A stretch of DNA of 64,000 nt from CBEULR01 sp965544035 (GCA_965544035.1 CBEULR010000009.1:1-64000), one strand, 5' to 3'. Positions 1-9,751 are shown, counted from the first letter of the stretch. Notes: generated by a model not told the origin, from the letters alone. Program-made: numbers and translations.

Positions 1-75
1 TGGGTTATATGTTATACCCTAAATTGGACCCTTTTTGGGGTCGAATCACTACTGATATCAAGGAGGACAAGCTTG

Positions 76-534
76 ATGAGTTACGAAGCACGGATTGCGG
101 AACTGGGTCTGGTAATTCCCGAACCTCCGGCTCCGGTGGCGTCTTACGTCCCGGGAGTGCAATCGGGCGGGTTCATCTTCACATCCGGCCAGCTCCCGTT
201 TAAGAACGGCAAGCTGGTCTTTTGCGGCAAGGTGGGCGGTGAATACACGGTGCAGGAGGGTTATGAAGCCGCCCGGCTCTGTGCCCTAAATGCCCTGGGT
301 GTGGTGAGAGCGCTGGCCGGGAGTCTAGATCGCGTAGAAAGGATAGTAAAAATTACCGTATTTGTCAATAGCCCTCACGATTACACCGAACAGCCCAAGG
401 TGGCCGACGGGGCCTCCGAACTGCTTCAGGAAATATTCGGTGAGGCTGGCCGCCATGCCCGTTCGGCGGTTGGGATTAACACACTTCCCTTGGGAGCGGC
501 GGTTGAACTGGAAATGACAGTGCGCATCCGTTAG
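76..534 (+). CDS. RidA family (YjgF/UK114) protein
   Basis: A 152-residue protein of the RidA family, whose characterised members hydrolyse reactive enamine/imine intermediates released by PLP enzymes. The sequence has the family's usual length and pattern: a Ser-Gly-Gln-Leu-Pro segment near residue 43 and a C-terminal GAAVELEMTVRIR, which contains the family's typical conserved C-terminal strand. A TTG lies at 73, directly before ATG 76. AAGGAGG at 60-66 sits 9 bases before the ATG, so ATG 76 is preferred. The gene opens the window and is followed by an 80-bp gap. Family assignment is firm; the substrate cannot be inferred. Confidence 0.88.
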   Translation: MSYEARIAELGLVIPEPPAPVASYVPGVQSGGFIFTSGQLPFKNGKLVFCGKVGGEYTVQEGYEAARLCALNALGVVRALAGSLDRVERIVKITVFVNSPHDYTEQPKVADGASELLQEIFGEAGRHARSAVGINTLPLGAAVELEMTVRIR

Positions 535-614
535 CAATGCCCTTCCCGGGAGCTTGTCAATTCCTTTCAGTAGATGCTAAACTGAAGTAGATTTGGTGAG
601 CGGGGGAACGGCTG

Positions 615-860
615 ATGGCGAAATCCAGAAACCTGTGGATCTTGATTATGATGCTGATCATCGGCGGAATTGCCGGGAGCGCCCTGGGGCAATTGCTCAG
701 CCCGTCTTTTCCCGCCTTGGGCAGCTTTACCAGCATTGGTCTTGAACCGGGAGTACTGGACCTTCTGTTCATGTCGGTCACCTTCGGCTTTTCCCTGGCC
801 ATCGGACCGCTTACGCTTCTTGGATTCCTTGTCGGCTATCTTATCTACAGCAGGTTATAA
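615..860 (+). CDS. DUF4321 small membrane protein
   Basis: An 81-residue, very hydrophobic protein with two likely membrane segments, about residues 6-26 and 50-78. They are joined by a Gly/Pro-containing loop with a LLSPSFP segment. Size, two-helix layout and position just upstream of maf fit DUF4321, a family of unknown function common in Clostridia. It ends 5 bases before maf, so the two are probably co-transcribed. No catalytic motif is visible and no function is proposed. Confidence 0.75.
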   Translation: MAKSRNLWILIMMLIIGGIAGSALGQLLSPSFPALGSFTSIGLEPGVLDLLFMSVTFGFSLAIGPLTLLGFLVGYLIYSRL

Positions 861-865
861 TCAGC

Positions 866-1450
866 ATGCATAGGAAGCTTGTTTTGGCATCCGCTTCGCC
901 CCGGCGGCGGGATCTTCTGGAGATGATCGGGCTTAACTTTACTGTCCTGCCTGCGAGCATTCCGGAGCCGCTGGTGGACGGATTGGAGCCATCGGTTCAG
1001 GTTCGGACTCTGGCCCTGGCCAAGGCCCGTTCCGTGGCCGGGCAGTTGGAGGACGGCGTCGTCCTGGGTGCGGATACCGTTGTTGTGCTGGAAGGAAAAA
1101 TCCTGGGTAAGCCTGTTGATGCCCGGGATGCCCGGTCTATGCTTGAGTCGCTACAGGGACGGGAACACCTTGTGTACACCGGAGTGGCTCTGGTGGATGC
1201 ATCCACGGGCAGGGAATCCGACGGGTATGAGGAAACACGTGTTCGTTTTCGGCCGCTGGACAGGCACCAGATCGACTGGTATATCCAGACCGGTGAGCCG
1301 GTGGACAAGGCCGGTGCTTATGGAATTCAAGGGTTCGGTAGTGTGCTGATCGAAGGAGTGTACGGCTGTTACTTCAATGTAGTCGGTCTGCCGTTGGGTC
1401 GGGTGGTGCGGATGCTGACCGGTTTTGGGATTAATCTCTTTTGCCCATAG
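866..1450 (+). CDS. maf: Maf family nucleoside triphosphate pyrophosphatase
   Basis: A 194-residue Maf protein. Family members hydrolyse non-canonical or methylated nucleoside triphosphates, and the B. subtilis Maf is linked to septum formation. The N-terminal LASASPRRRDLL is the substrate-loop signature. GADTVVVLEGKILGKP near residue 69 carries conserved acidic and lysine residues, and the C-terminal GCYFNVVGLPL is typical. It lies between DUF4321 and radC, as in many Firmicutes where maf, radC and mreB are adjacent. ATG 866 is the only good start. The in vivo substrate is unknown. Confidence 0.93.
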   Translation: MHRKLVLASASPRRRDLLEMIGLNFTVLPASIPEPLVDGLEPSVQVRTLALAKARSVAGQLEDGVVLGADTVVVLEGKILGKPVDARDARSMLESLQGREHLVYTGVALVDASTGRESDGYEETRVRFRPLDRHQIDWYIQTGEPVDKAGAYGIQGFGSVLIEGVYGCYFNVVGLPLGRVVRMLTGFGINLFCP

Positions 1451-1478
1451 GCCGGCGGCATGCTGGAGATGATAAGAG

Positions 1479-2174
1479 TTGATCGTTGAATACAGACTCA
1501 CGATTAAGCAGATGCCCGAAGAGATGCGGCCGCGCGAACGGATGCTGAAGTACGGTCCCGAGGCATTATCTGAAGTAGAACTGATTGCTCTCCTGCTGCG
1601 CAGCGGGACGACCGCTTCGTCCGCCCTCGACCTGGGGGCGCTGTTGCTGGCTCACTTCGATGGTATCCGTGGCCTGATGCAGGCCGGAGTGCAAGAGCTA
1701 CAAGCAGTGAAAGGCATCGGTCCGGCCAAGGCGGCCGAGATTAAGGCCGCGCTGGAACTGGGCCGCCGGGTGGCACTGGCGCCGCCTGCAGACAGACCGG
1801 TGATTCGCACTCCGGATGATGTCAAGGCGCTGGTGATGGAGGAATACCGGCACCTCGACCGTGAGCATTTCGGGGTGCTGCTCTTGAACACCAAGCACCA
1901 GGTTTTGGCCGATGAGCGCATCTCGGTCGGGACGCTGAACTCATCAAGTGTTCATCCCAGAGAGGTCTTTAAGAACGCCATCCGGCGGAGCGCCGCGGCG
2001 CTGGTGCTGGTACACAACCATCCCTCGGGCGATCCGACGCCCAGCCGTCAGGACATTGAACTCACCGGCAGGCTGGTAGAGGCCGGGTCGATTATCGGTA
2101 TCGAAGTATTGGATCACGTAATCATCGGTGATAACAAATACATCAGCTTTCGGGCTGAAGGGCTCATCAAGTGA
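1479..2174 (+). CDS. radC: RadC/YsxA family JAB-domain protein
   Basis: A 231-residue RadC-family protein. The N-terminal part has a helix-hairpin-helix-like segment (VKGIGPAKAAEIKAALELG). The C-terminal JAB/MPN domain has the complete metal motif HNHPSGDPTPSRQD near residues 178-191. Despite the name, a DNA-repair role is not established for the family. The TTG start at 1479 is preceded by a weak GGAG about 12 bases upstream; ATG 1512 is possible but would trim the conserved N-terminus. Its stop overlaps the region just before mreB, an order conserved in Firmicutes. Confidence 0.9.
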   Translation: MIVEYRLTIKQMPEEMRPRERMLKYGPEALSEVELIALLLRSGTTASSALDLGALLLAHFDGIRGLMQAGVQELQAVKGIGPAKAAEIKAALELGRRVALAPPADRPVIRTPDDVKALVMEEYRHLDREHFGVLLLNTKHQVLADERISVGTLNSSSVHPREVFKNAIRRSAAALVLVHNHPSGDPTPSRQDIELTGRLVEAGSIIGIEVLDHVIIGDNKYISFRAEGLIK

Positions 2175-2188
2175 AAGGGGCTTTTCGA

Positions 2189-3220
<1,032 letters not shown>

Positions 3221-3224
3221 CGCT

Positions 3225-4040
3225 TTGCGCCGTAAGTGGTGGAAGCAGGCTGTGGCCGCGATTGTTCTGGCCGGTGTACTGATCGCCGCAATGTCTATAA
3301 CCGTACCCGACGAGAACAGGGAGCTGACCCCTGTTGAAAGCGGTATCCGGGATCTGACGGCGCCGATACTCGATGCGATGAGCCGTGCCGGTGGGGGACT
3401 GTGGTCGGGGGTGCGCTCGGTGTTTACGCTGGGACGTTCGGCCGAAATCGATGAACTGCGCGAGCGTATCCGTGACCTGGAGGGTGAATTGGTATCGGTT
3501 GAAGAACTGCGGCTGGAAAATGAACGCCTCAGGGAACTGCTCGACTACCGGAATGAACAGGACAACAATTTGTTGCTGGCTAGAGTGATCGGCCGAGATC
3601 CGAGCAACTGGTTTCAGGCCATCCGGCTGAACCGGGGTGCCGCTGACGGTATACGGACGAACATGCCGGTGGTGCTTCCTTCCGGTTTGGTGGGCAGGGT
3701 GTTGGACGTGGCCGAGCACAGCAGCACCGTGCTGCTGATTACCGATCCCCAGGGCGGGGTGGGTACGCTGGTTCAGGAAACGCGCACCCCCGGAGTGGTG
3801 AAGGGAAATCTGGATCGTACCGGTCGCCTGGTTATGTCGTATCTAACTAGAGAACACACCATTGAACCCGGCCAGGCCGTCGTGACGTCAGGGTTGGGCG
3901 ATGTGTTTCCGAGCGGAATTCCTGTTGGGCGTATCGTCGAAGTCAAAAACGATCCTTCCGGCCTGACCCAAACGGCCGAGATCGTGCCGATGGTGGACTT
4001 TAATCGTCTGGAAGAGGTTTATATCATACTCACACCGTAG
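3225..4040 (+). CDS. mreC: Rod-shape-determining protein MreC
   Basis: A 271-residue bitopic membrane protein of the elongasome. It has an N-terminal membrane helix (about residues 8-26), a coiled coil rich in Glu/Leu/Arg (about 72-108) and then the beta-barrel MreC core. RDPSNWFQAIRLNRGAADG and LVGRVLDVAEHSSTVLLITDP are typical core motifs. It starts at TTG 3225 with AAGGTG about 10 bases upstream, five bases after mreB, indicating co-translation. MreC links MreB filaments to PBP2, which is encoded two genes downstream. Confidence 0.93.
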   Translation: MRRKWWKQAVAAIVLAGVLIAAMSITVPDENRELTPVESGIRDLTAPILDAMSRAGGGLWSGVRSVFTLGRSAEIDELRERIRDLEGELVSVEELRLENERLRELLDYRNEQDNNLLLARVIGRDPSNWFQAIRLNRGAADGIRTNMPVVLPSGLVGRVLDVAEHSSTVLLITDPQGGVGTLVQETRTPGVVKGNLDRTGRLVMSYLTREHTIEPGQAVVTSGLGDVFPSGIPVGRIVEVKNDPSGLTQTAEIVPMVDFNRLEEVYIILTP

Positions 4041-4073
4041 TATAGTACCCAAAGACAACAGGAGGACGGGCAT

Positions 4074-4568
4074 TTGCACGTTCTGGTTTTGGCTCTGCTG
4101 ATCCTGATATCGGTTCTCTTGCAATCCACCGTGTTCCAGTATTTACAGGTGGCCGGGGTAAGCCCGAATCTGATCCTGGTGCTGGTGGTGTTGTACGCGA
4201 TATTCAACGGTCCCCGACAAGGGGCCGTTCTGGGTTTGGTCGGCGGTTTGGCGCAGGATCTGCTGTCCGGGTTTTGCCTGGGGCTTAACGCCCTGAGTCT
4301 GGCAGTTACCGGCTATGTAGTCGGTCTGGGACACCACACCCTGTTCCGGGAGAGTCCCTGGATAATGGCCGCCCTTACCTTCATCGCCACCATCGGCGCC
4401 GAAACCTTGAATTACCTGTTGATCCTGAGCTTGGGCGTGATTATAAAGCCGGCTGATGCCTTCTTCGGGGTGGTCATTCCCTTGGCCGTGTACAATTCAG
4501 CCGTGGCCATTTTGGCTTACAAACGGTATTATGTTTCCAGCACCAGAGGCCTTCTCTCCAACCGCTAA
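4074..4568 (+). CDS. mreD: Rod-shape-determining membrane protein MreD
   Basis: A 164-residue integral membrane protein with about five hydrophobic segments and the family-typical FNGPRQGAVLGLVGGLAQDLLSG stretch split across two helices. MreD is the polytopic partner of MreC in the elongation complex. AGGAGG at 4060-4065 precedes the TTG start at 4074 with good spacing. It sits between mreC and the PBP2 gene. The sequence is divergent, as usual for MreD, so identity rests on topology, short motifs and context. Confidence 0.88.
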   Translation: MHVLVLALLILISVLLQSTVFQYLQVAGVSPNLILVLVVLYAIFNGPRQGAVLGLVGGLAQDLLSGFCLGLNALSLAVTGYVVGLGHHTLFRESPWIMAALTFIATIGAETLNYLLILSLGVIIKPADAFFGVVIPLAVYNSAVAILAYKRYYVSSTRGLLSNR

Positions 4569-4589
4569 TTGTAGTGAAGGAAGTCTCTT

Positions 4590-6851
4590 ATGCAAAATCA
4601 AACGGCGGAAAAACCGATAAACAGAAAGATCATTTCAAAGAAAATCAACATTTTCCTGGCTATAGTTGTGTTGATTTTCCTGATTCTTGCCGGACGAGTA
4701 GCCTATCTGCAGCTTTTTGAAACCGAACGCTACCGTACGCTGGCCGTTGAGAACAGCCTGCGTCTGATTGCGATCACCGCTCCCCGTGGCGAGATCTACG
4801 ATCGAAACGGGGTAAAACTGGTCGGCAACCGGCCTTTGTATAACGTTTCCCTGATCAAACTCGACCAGAGTGAGGCCGAGATGGAAGCCGTTGTCGAGTA
4901 TTTGGCGGGCATTTTGGAAATGGAACCGGCGGCAATCCGGGAAAAGATTGACGATGCTTCGCCGCGCCGTTACGAGCGGGTGGTTCTGGCCAGGGATGTG
5001 CCTATTGAAGTGGTATCACAAATCGAGGAGGCGTCCACCGACCTGCCCGGCGTGTCGATTGATATGGAACCGATGCGCGAATACCCGTACGGTTCCCTCC
5101 TGGCCCACGTGCTGGGCTACATCCGCGAGATCCAGCCTCAGCAGCTGGAGAAGTATCGTGATGAGGGCTACCGGATGGGTGATCAGTTTGGTCAGGACGG
5201 ATTGGAAAACACTTTTGAGGCCTACCTCCGTGGTCAAAAGGGTGCGCAGCAGATCGAAGTGGATGCCTACGAACGTCCGGTGCGCAGCCTGGGGAGGCGT
5301 GATCCCGTTCCCGGCCATGATCTGTACCTGACGATAAACGCCGAGGTCCAGGCCGCTGCGGAGGAAGCCTTGGCGGCCGCCGTGGAGAAAGCCTACAAGG
5401 ACAACGGTGATTCCCAAGCCGCCTCCGCAGTGGCGATCGATGTCCGCAACGGTGATGTGCTGGCGATGGCCAGCTACCCTTCCTACGATCCGAGTATGTT
5501 TGCCGGAGACGTAAGCGCGGCCCAGGTGCAGGAGGTCTTCAATTCCCCCGCGCGTCCGCTGATCAACCGGGTGATTCAGTCCAGTTACCCGCCCGGCTCG
5601 ATCTTCAAAATGGTGACGGCGCTATCCGCACTGGAAAAGGGCGTTATCACGCCTTCCTTTACCGTCCACGATCCGGGCTATTACTGGCATGACCGGATGT
5701 ACACCTGTTGGGTTTACCCGCGTGGTCACGGAAACGTCAACGTCGAGCGGGCGATCAAGGTTTCTTGCAACACTTTCTTCTGGACGGTAAGCCGGATGGT
5801 CGGCCCCGAAGCGATGGCCGCGTGCGCCGCAGAATTCGGTTTGGGTGAGAAGACGGGCATTGAACTGAACGGGGAGGTAAGAGGAGTCCTGCCCACCGCC
5901 GACTACAAGCGGGAGCAGATTCAAGCCCAGCTGGACCGGCGCTTCAAGCCTCAGATTGAAGAGGTTGAACAGAGGTATCGCCCTTTGATTGAAGGCGCGG
6001 CCACGAGTGAGGAGCGGAATCGCCTGACCGGGGAAATGGAGAAAGAATTGGCCCGGATACAGGCGCAGTATGACCGGTACGCCTGGGAGCTTGTGTGGCG
6101 TGATTATGACACGCTTAATATGTCGATCGGGCAGGGATACAATGCTTATACTCCTCTGCAGCTCGCCAATTACATTGCGGCGATTGCCAACGGAGGAACG
6201 CTGTATCGGCCGCGTTTAGTGCAGCGGGTTGTGTCACACGACGGTAAGGTGGTAGAGGAGTATGGTCCCGAGATCATCCGGCAGGTGTCGGTGTCTGAGG
6301 AGAATCTGGCCGTTGTTCGCCGCGGGATGAGCATGGTTACCGAGAGCGGTGGTACCGGTTACGGTGTTTTCTGGGACTTTCCGATTCCTACGGCGGGCAA
6401 GACCGGAACAGCCGAAGTTTTCGGCAAGAGTAATCACGCGGTTTACGTCTGCTTTGCGCCGGTCGAGAATCCTGAGATTGCCGTCGCGGTGATCGTTGAA
6501 CACGGGGGACAGGGCAGTGCGACGGCGGCCCCGGTGGCCAAGGAAATATTGAAAGCCTACTTTGGTTTGGATAAAGAGGAAGAAGAGGGTAGCGCAGAGC
6601 ACACGGAAACGCCGGACGGCGGAGGAAACCGGAACGCGGATCGTACCGCACCTACGGGCGGAATCGGACCTCGGGAAACGGGGCCGCAGGGAAACCAGTC
6701 TCAGGAAACCGGGCGTGTAGAAGAGCCCGGACGGATTGAAGAGAACGAGCCGGATGAAGAAGCCCGGCCCGGGGATGGTGAGTCGGGGGGAGAGAACGAC
6801 CCCGTCAATGAGGGCGGTCCGGTTGACGAGACTTGGCATCCGGTGGAATGA
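4590..6851 (+). CDS. Penicillin-binding protein 2 (elongation transpeptidase)
   Basis: A 753-residue class B PBP that cross-links peptidoglycan during elongation, partnered with RodA. It has one N-terminal membrane anchor (about residues 22-42), a dimerisation domain with APRGEIYDRNG, and a transpeptidase domain with all three active motifs: SIFK near residue 337, SCN near 392 and KTG near 607. Between SCN and KTG is a charged, probably coiled-coil insertion of about 70 residues (about 433-505). After about residue 665 comes a roughly 85-residue tail rich in Gly, Glu, Pro and Asn, probably disordered and extracytoplasmic. It closes the mre run. Confidence 0.93.
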   Translation: MQNQTAEKPINRKIISKKINIFLAIVVLIFLILAGRVAYLQLFETERYRTLAVENSLRLIAITAPRGEIYDRNGVKLVGNRPLYNVSLIKLDQSEAEMEAVVEYLAGILEMEPAAIREKIDDASPRRYERVVLARDVPIEVVSQIEEASTDLPGVSIDMEPMREYPYGSLLAHVLGYIREIQPQQLEKYRDEGYRMGDQFGQDGLENTFEAYLRGQKGAQQIEVDAYERPVRSLGRRDPVPGHDLYLTINAEVQAAAEEALAAAVEKAYKDNGDSQAASAVAIDVRNGDVLAMASYPSYDPSMFAGDVSAAQVQEVFNSPARPLINRVIQSSYPPGSIFKMVTALSALEKGVITPSFTVHDPGYYWHDRMYTCWVYPRGHGNVNVERAIKVSCNTFFWTVSRMVGPEAMAACAAEFGLGEKTGIELNGEVRGVLPTADYKREQIQAQLDRRFKPQIEEVEQRYRPLIEGAATSEERNRLTGEMEKELARIQAQYDRYAWELVWRDYDTLNMSIGQGYNAYTPLQLANYIAAIANGGTLYRPRLVQRVVSHDGKVVEEYGPEIIRQVSVSEENLAVVRRGMSMVTESGGTGYGVFWDFPIPTAGKTGTAEVFGKSNHAVYVCFAPVENPEIAVAVIVEHGGQGSATAAPVAKEILKAYFGLDKEEEEGSAEHTETPDGGGNRNADRTAPTGGIGPRETGPQGNQSQETGRVEEPGRIEENEPDEEARPGDGESGGENDPVNEGGPVDETWHPVE

Positions 6852-6964
6852 ACCAGGGGACACGGAACAAGATGAATCAACAAATTATGAGGAAAAAAAT
6901 TCCACCTACTTTAGCAGGATTTGGTTAAGCACTGTAGAAATAGATAGCTTGAGGTGGACATAGC

Positions 6965-7357
6965 ATGGCGACGCAACACTTGCTGAAGAGCACCCGAGAA
7001 GAATTGCCCACTGTAATGATCGAGCGCACCCTCCGATCCGGACAGAGTGTCCACTATGACGGAAATGTTGTTATCCTCGGCGATGTTAACCCCGGCGCGC
7101 AGATAACGGCCACAGGCGATGTTGTGGTAATGGGCGTGCTCCGGGGCACAGTGCATGCCGGGGCATCCGGAGATGAAGAGGCAAGTGTGATTGCTTTTCG
7201 GCTGCAGCCGACGCAGCTGCGGATTGCCGGATTTATCAGTAGATCACCGGATGAAGATTCAAGCAGCCCGCAACAGCCGGAAATTGCCAGGGTAAAAGAC
7301 GGGATTGTGACCATCGAAGTCTTCCCGGTCGGCGGGGAGCGTCAAGGCAAAAACTAG
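6965..7357 (+). CDS. minC: Septum site-determining protein MinC, C-terminal domain only
   Basis: A 130-residue protein matching only the C-terminal beta-helix domain of MinC, which dimerises and binds MinD. NVVILGDVNPGAQITATGDV and VVMGVLRGTVHAG are its hallmark repeats. Full MinC is usually above 200 residues, with an N-terminal domain that inhibits FtsZ polymerisation. Here only about 35 unrelated-looking residues precede the C-domain, and the 113 bp back to the PBP2 stop are too short to encode the missing domain. The start is ATG 6965 with GAGGTGG upstream. It is followed by minD and minE. The call is solid; how it inhibits FtsZ is open. Confidence 0.85.
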   Translation: MATQHLLKSTREELPTVMIERTLRSGQSVHYDGNVVILGDVNPGAQITATGDVVVMGVLRGTVHAGASGDEEASVIAFRLQPTQLRIAGFISRSPDEDSSSPQQPEIARVKDGIVTIEVFPVGGERQGKN

Positions 7358-7380
7358 AGGCCAAGGGAGGAGCAAATGGA

Positions 7381-8175
7381 ATGAGCGAAGTTATCGTCGT
7401 GACTTCGGGTAAGGGAGGGGTAGGCAAGACTACGGTTACCGCCAATATCGGCTGCGGTTTGGCGATGATGGGGCATACGGTGGCGCTGGTGGACGCCGAT
7501 ACCGGGTTGCGCAATCTGGATGTCGTCCTGGGCCTGGAAAACCGCATTGTTTATGACCTGACCGATGTCATAGCGGGCAATTGCCGACTCCGTCAAGCTC
7601 TAATTAAAGATAAGCGTTATGAGGGGCTGCATCTCTTGCCGACCGCACAGACAAAAGATAAATCGGCTGTTACGCCCGAAGATATGGTTCAGCTGTGCGA
7701 GGAGCTCAGAGACCTGTTTGATTATGTTATTATTGATTGTCCGGCGGGGATTGAACAAGGTTTTAAGAGTGCGATTGCCGGTGCGGAAAAAGCGATTGTG
7801 GTGACCACACCGGAAGTCGCCGCCATCCGCGACAGTGACCGGGTGATCGGCCTCTTGGAATCCAATGAGGTTCGCGATCCCAAAGTGATCATTAACCGCA
7901 TGCGGATGCAAATGGTCAGTCGCGGGGATATGATGAGCATTGAGGATATCCTCGACATTCTGGGGATTGAGCTGTTGGGTGTTGTGCCGGACGACGAGCG
8001 GATAATTGTCGGCACAAACCGGGGTGAACCAATTGTTGGGGAAGAGAATTCGTTAAGCGGCAAAGCGTTCAGAAATATCGTAATGCGTATTCTGGGTGAG
8101 CCGGTACCGCTGCTGAACCTCGAATACAACCACGGGTTTTTCTTTAGGCTGAAGAAGATCATGGGGTTTAAGTAA
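7381..8175 (+). CDS. minD: Septum site-determining ATPase MinD
   Basis: A 264-residue ParA/MinD ATPase that binds membrane in its ATP form and carries MinC. It shows the deviant Walker A SGKGGVGKTT (residues 9-18), LVDADTGLRNLDVVLGLE, and the switch DYVIIDCPAGIEQGF. The basic, aromatic C-terminus FFFRLKKIMGFK is the amphipathic membrane-targeting helix. An earlier ATG at 7376 is followed at once by a stop, so ATG 7381 is the start, with AAGGGAGG at 7363-7370. It sits between minC and minE. Confidence 0.96.
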   Translation: MSEVIVVTSGKGGVGKTTVTANIGCGLAMMGHTVALVDADTGLRNLDVVLGLENRIVYDLTDVIAGNCRLRQALIKDKRYEGLHLLPTAQTKDKSAVTPEDMVQLCEELRDLFDYVIIDCPAGIEQGFKSAIAGAEKAIVVTTPEVAAIRDSDRVIGLLESNEVRDPKVIINRMRMQMVSRGDMMSIEDILDILGIELLGVVPDDERIIVGTNRGEPIVGEENSLSGKAFRNIVMRILGEPVPLLNLEYNHGFFFRLKKIMGFK

Positions 8176-8198
8176 GAGTAAGGGAAGGAGGAACGGCG

Positions 8199-8477
8199 TT
8201 GCTGGATTTTATCACCCGCCTGTTTAGCAGGGAGAGCCCGGGAAGTAAGAGTGTGGCGAAGGAGAGGCTGCGTCTAGTGCTGGTGCATGACCGGGCCAGC
8301 GTGTCCCCCCAACTCTTACAGCTTCTGCGGGCCGACCTGATCAAGGTAATTTCAAATTACATGGAGATAGATGAGGAAAACCTGGACGTTTCGCTGGAAA
8401 AGGACGAGAACCAGGTGGCTCTGGTGGCCAATATCCCGGTCAAGAAGATGAAGAGGGTGGCCAAGGGTACAGCATAG
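8199..8477 (+). CDS. minE: Division topological specificity factor MinE
   Basis: A 92-residue MinE. It has the N-terminal membrane-contacting segment, an anti-MinCD helix region around ERLRLVLVHDRASVSPQLLQ, and a C-terminal dimerisation domain ending in ANIPVKK. MinE stimulates the MinD ATPase and drives Min oscillation in bacteria that have it; B. subtilis lacks it and uses DivIVA/MinJ. A TTG start at 8199 follows GGAAGGAGGA. The operon appears to end at the hairpin just downstream. Confidence 0.93.
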   Translation: MLDFITRLFSRESPGSKSVAKERLRLVLVHDRASVSPQLLQLLRADLIKVISNYMEIDEENLDVSLEKDENQVALVANIPVKKMKRVAKGTA

Positions 8478-8515
8478 AAACACCTTCTCTCGTGTTATCT
8501 GGTTGCAGTATCAGG

Positions 8516-8547
8516 AACGCGCTGCCAAATCAGCGCGTTTATTTTTT
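8516..8547 (+). terminator. Rho-independent terminator after minE
   Basis: A perfect 9-bp stem, AACGCGCTG at 8516-8524 with CAGCGCGTT at 8531-8539, a 6-base loop and a T-rich tail. It separates the min genes from rodA. Confidence 0.85.
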
Positions 8548-8560
8548 GGCCGGTGTTCGG

Positions 8561-8566
8561 TATAAT
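8561..8566 (+). promoter_or_regulatory. Possible -10 box for rodA
   Basis: A consensus TATAAT lies between the minE terminator and rodA. No clear -35 box is visible at the right distance, so this is a weak call supported mainly by its position. Confidence 0.4.
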
Positions 8567-8611
8567 CAGGGAAGACTCTGATGAAATGAGAGTAGTGGGT
8601 GACGCTGATTG

Positions 8612-9751
8612 ATGTTGGGCCGCAGGCTGCTTCGAAACCTGGATTATACCCTGATTATCGCCGTGGCGCTGATTATCGGCCTGGGCTTGATCACCATCTC
8701 CTCCGCTTCATCGGCAAATGCCGACGGCCCGGTTTCTTTTTTCTCCGGTACCGTCAACAGACAGATGATATCCGTGGCCCTGGGCGCAGTTGCTATGGGG
8801 ATCATCGTCTTTTTGCGCTATGAGGATTTGGCCAAATACAGGCGCTTGTTATACGTTGTGAATATAGCCATGCTGGCGGCCGTACTCATCGTCGGTTTCA
8901 CGGCGATGGGCGCCCAGCGGTGGATCCAGATCGGCGGTTTTCAGTTTCAGCCGTCCGAGTTCGCGAAACTATTCACGATCATCACGCTGGCCGATTTTAT
9001 CGCTGCCCGGGAAGGACAGCTTTCCCGTTTCCGGGATCTCTTGCCCGTGTTCGCCTACGTGGGTGTTCCAATGCTTCTGATTCTGATGCAGCCCGATCTG
9101 GGTACCACTCTGGTGTTTATCGCGATTACGATCGGCATGCTGTTCGTGGCCGGAGCGAGGCCGCTTCTACTGGGCGGACTGACGGCCGCCGGGTTCGGCG
9201 GGGTGATTGCGTGGATTTGCGTCCACCTGCGCTACGGCATCTGGATACCGCTTGAAAAGTATCAGATCGACCGGCTGACAATCTTTTTGAATCCCTGGAG
9301 CGACTGGGCGGGAGCCGGTTACAATATGATTCAGTCCCAGATCGCCATCGGTGCCGGGGGACTGTGGGGGAAGGGACTCTACAACGGCACGCAGAACCAG
9401 CTCAATTTTCTCCCCGAGCAGCACACCGACTTTATTTTTTCGGTACTGGCCGAGGAAACCGGTTTTGTTGGGGTGATGATTGTTCTCACTCTCTATTTCG
9501 TGGTATTGTACCGGGGTTTGAGTATTGCCGCCCAGGCGCGGGATCTCTTCGGCACGCTTCTGGCTACCGGTATTGTGTCAATGTTGGTTTTCCAGATCCT
9601 GGTTAACATCGGAATGAGTTCCGGCATCATGCCGGTTACGGGTATAACTCTGCCCCTGTTCAGCTATGGAGGGACATCTATGATTACGACGCTGGCTGCA
9701 ATCGGCATCCTATTGAATGTCTGGCTGAGGCGCCGTAAGATTGTCTTCTGA
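8612..9751 (+). CDS. rodA: RodA-type SEDS peptidoglycan glycosyltransferase
   Basis: A 379-residue SEDS protein with about ten membrane helices, which polymerises lipid II with PBP2 for side-wall growth. Family signatures include GAQRWIQIGGFQFQPSEFAK, LMQPDLGTTLVF, FLPEQHTDFIFSVLAEETG and the C-terminal LPLFSYGGTSM. RodA is preferred over FtsW because of its place at the end of the mre/min block and because a second SEDS gene lies inside the dcw cluster at 29.3 kb. TTG 8609 immediately precedes ATG 8612; GGGTGA at 8597-8602 fits ATG 8612. Confidence 0.92.
   Translation: MLGRRLLRNLDYTLIIAVALIIGLGLITISSASSANADGPVSFFSGTVNRQMISVALGAVAMGIIVFLRYEDLAKYRRLLYVVNIAMLAAVLIVGFTAMGAQRWIQIGGFQFQPSEFAKLFTIITLADFIAAREGQLSRFRDLLPVFAYVGVPMLLILMQPDLGTTLVFIAITIGMLFVAGARPLLLGGLTAAGFGGVIAWICVHLRYGIWIPLEKYQIDRLTIFLNPWSDWAGAGYNMIQSQIAIGAGGLWGKGLYNGTQNQLNFLPEQHTDFIFSVLAEETGFVGVMIVLTLYFVVLYRGLSIAAQARDLFGTLLATGIVSMLVFQILVNIGMSSGIMPVTGITLPLFSYGGTSMITTLAAIGILLNVWLRRRKIVF

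Noticed and set aside
1..60. A terminator hairpin (GACCC/GGGTC) at the left edge
   Set aside because: The stem is 5-6 bp without a following T-run, and the upstream gene is outside the window.
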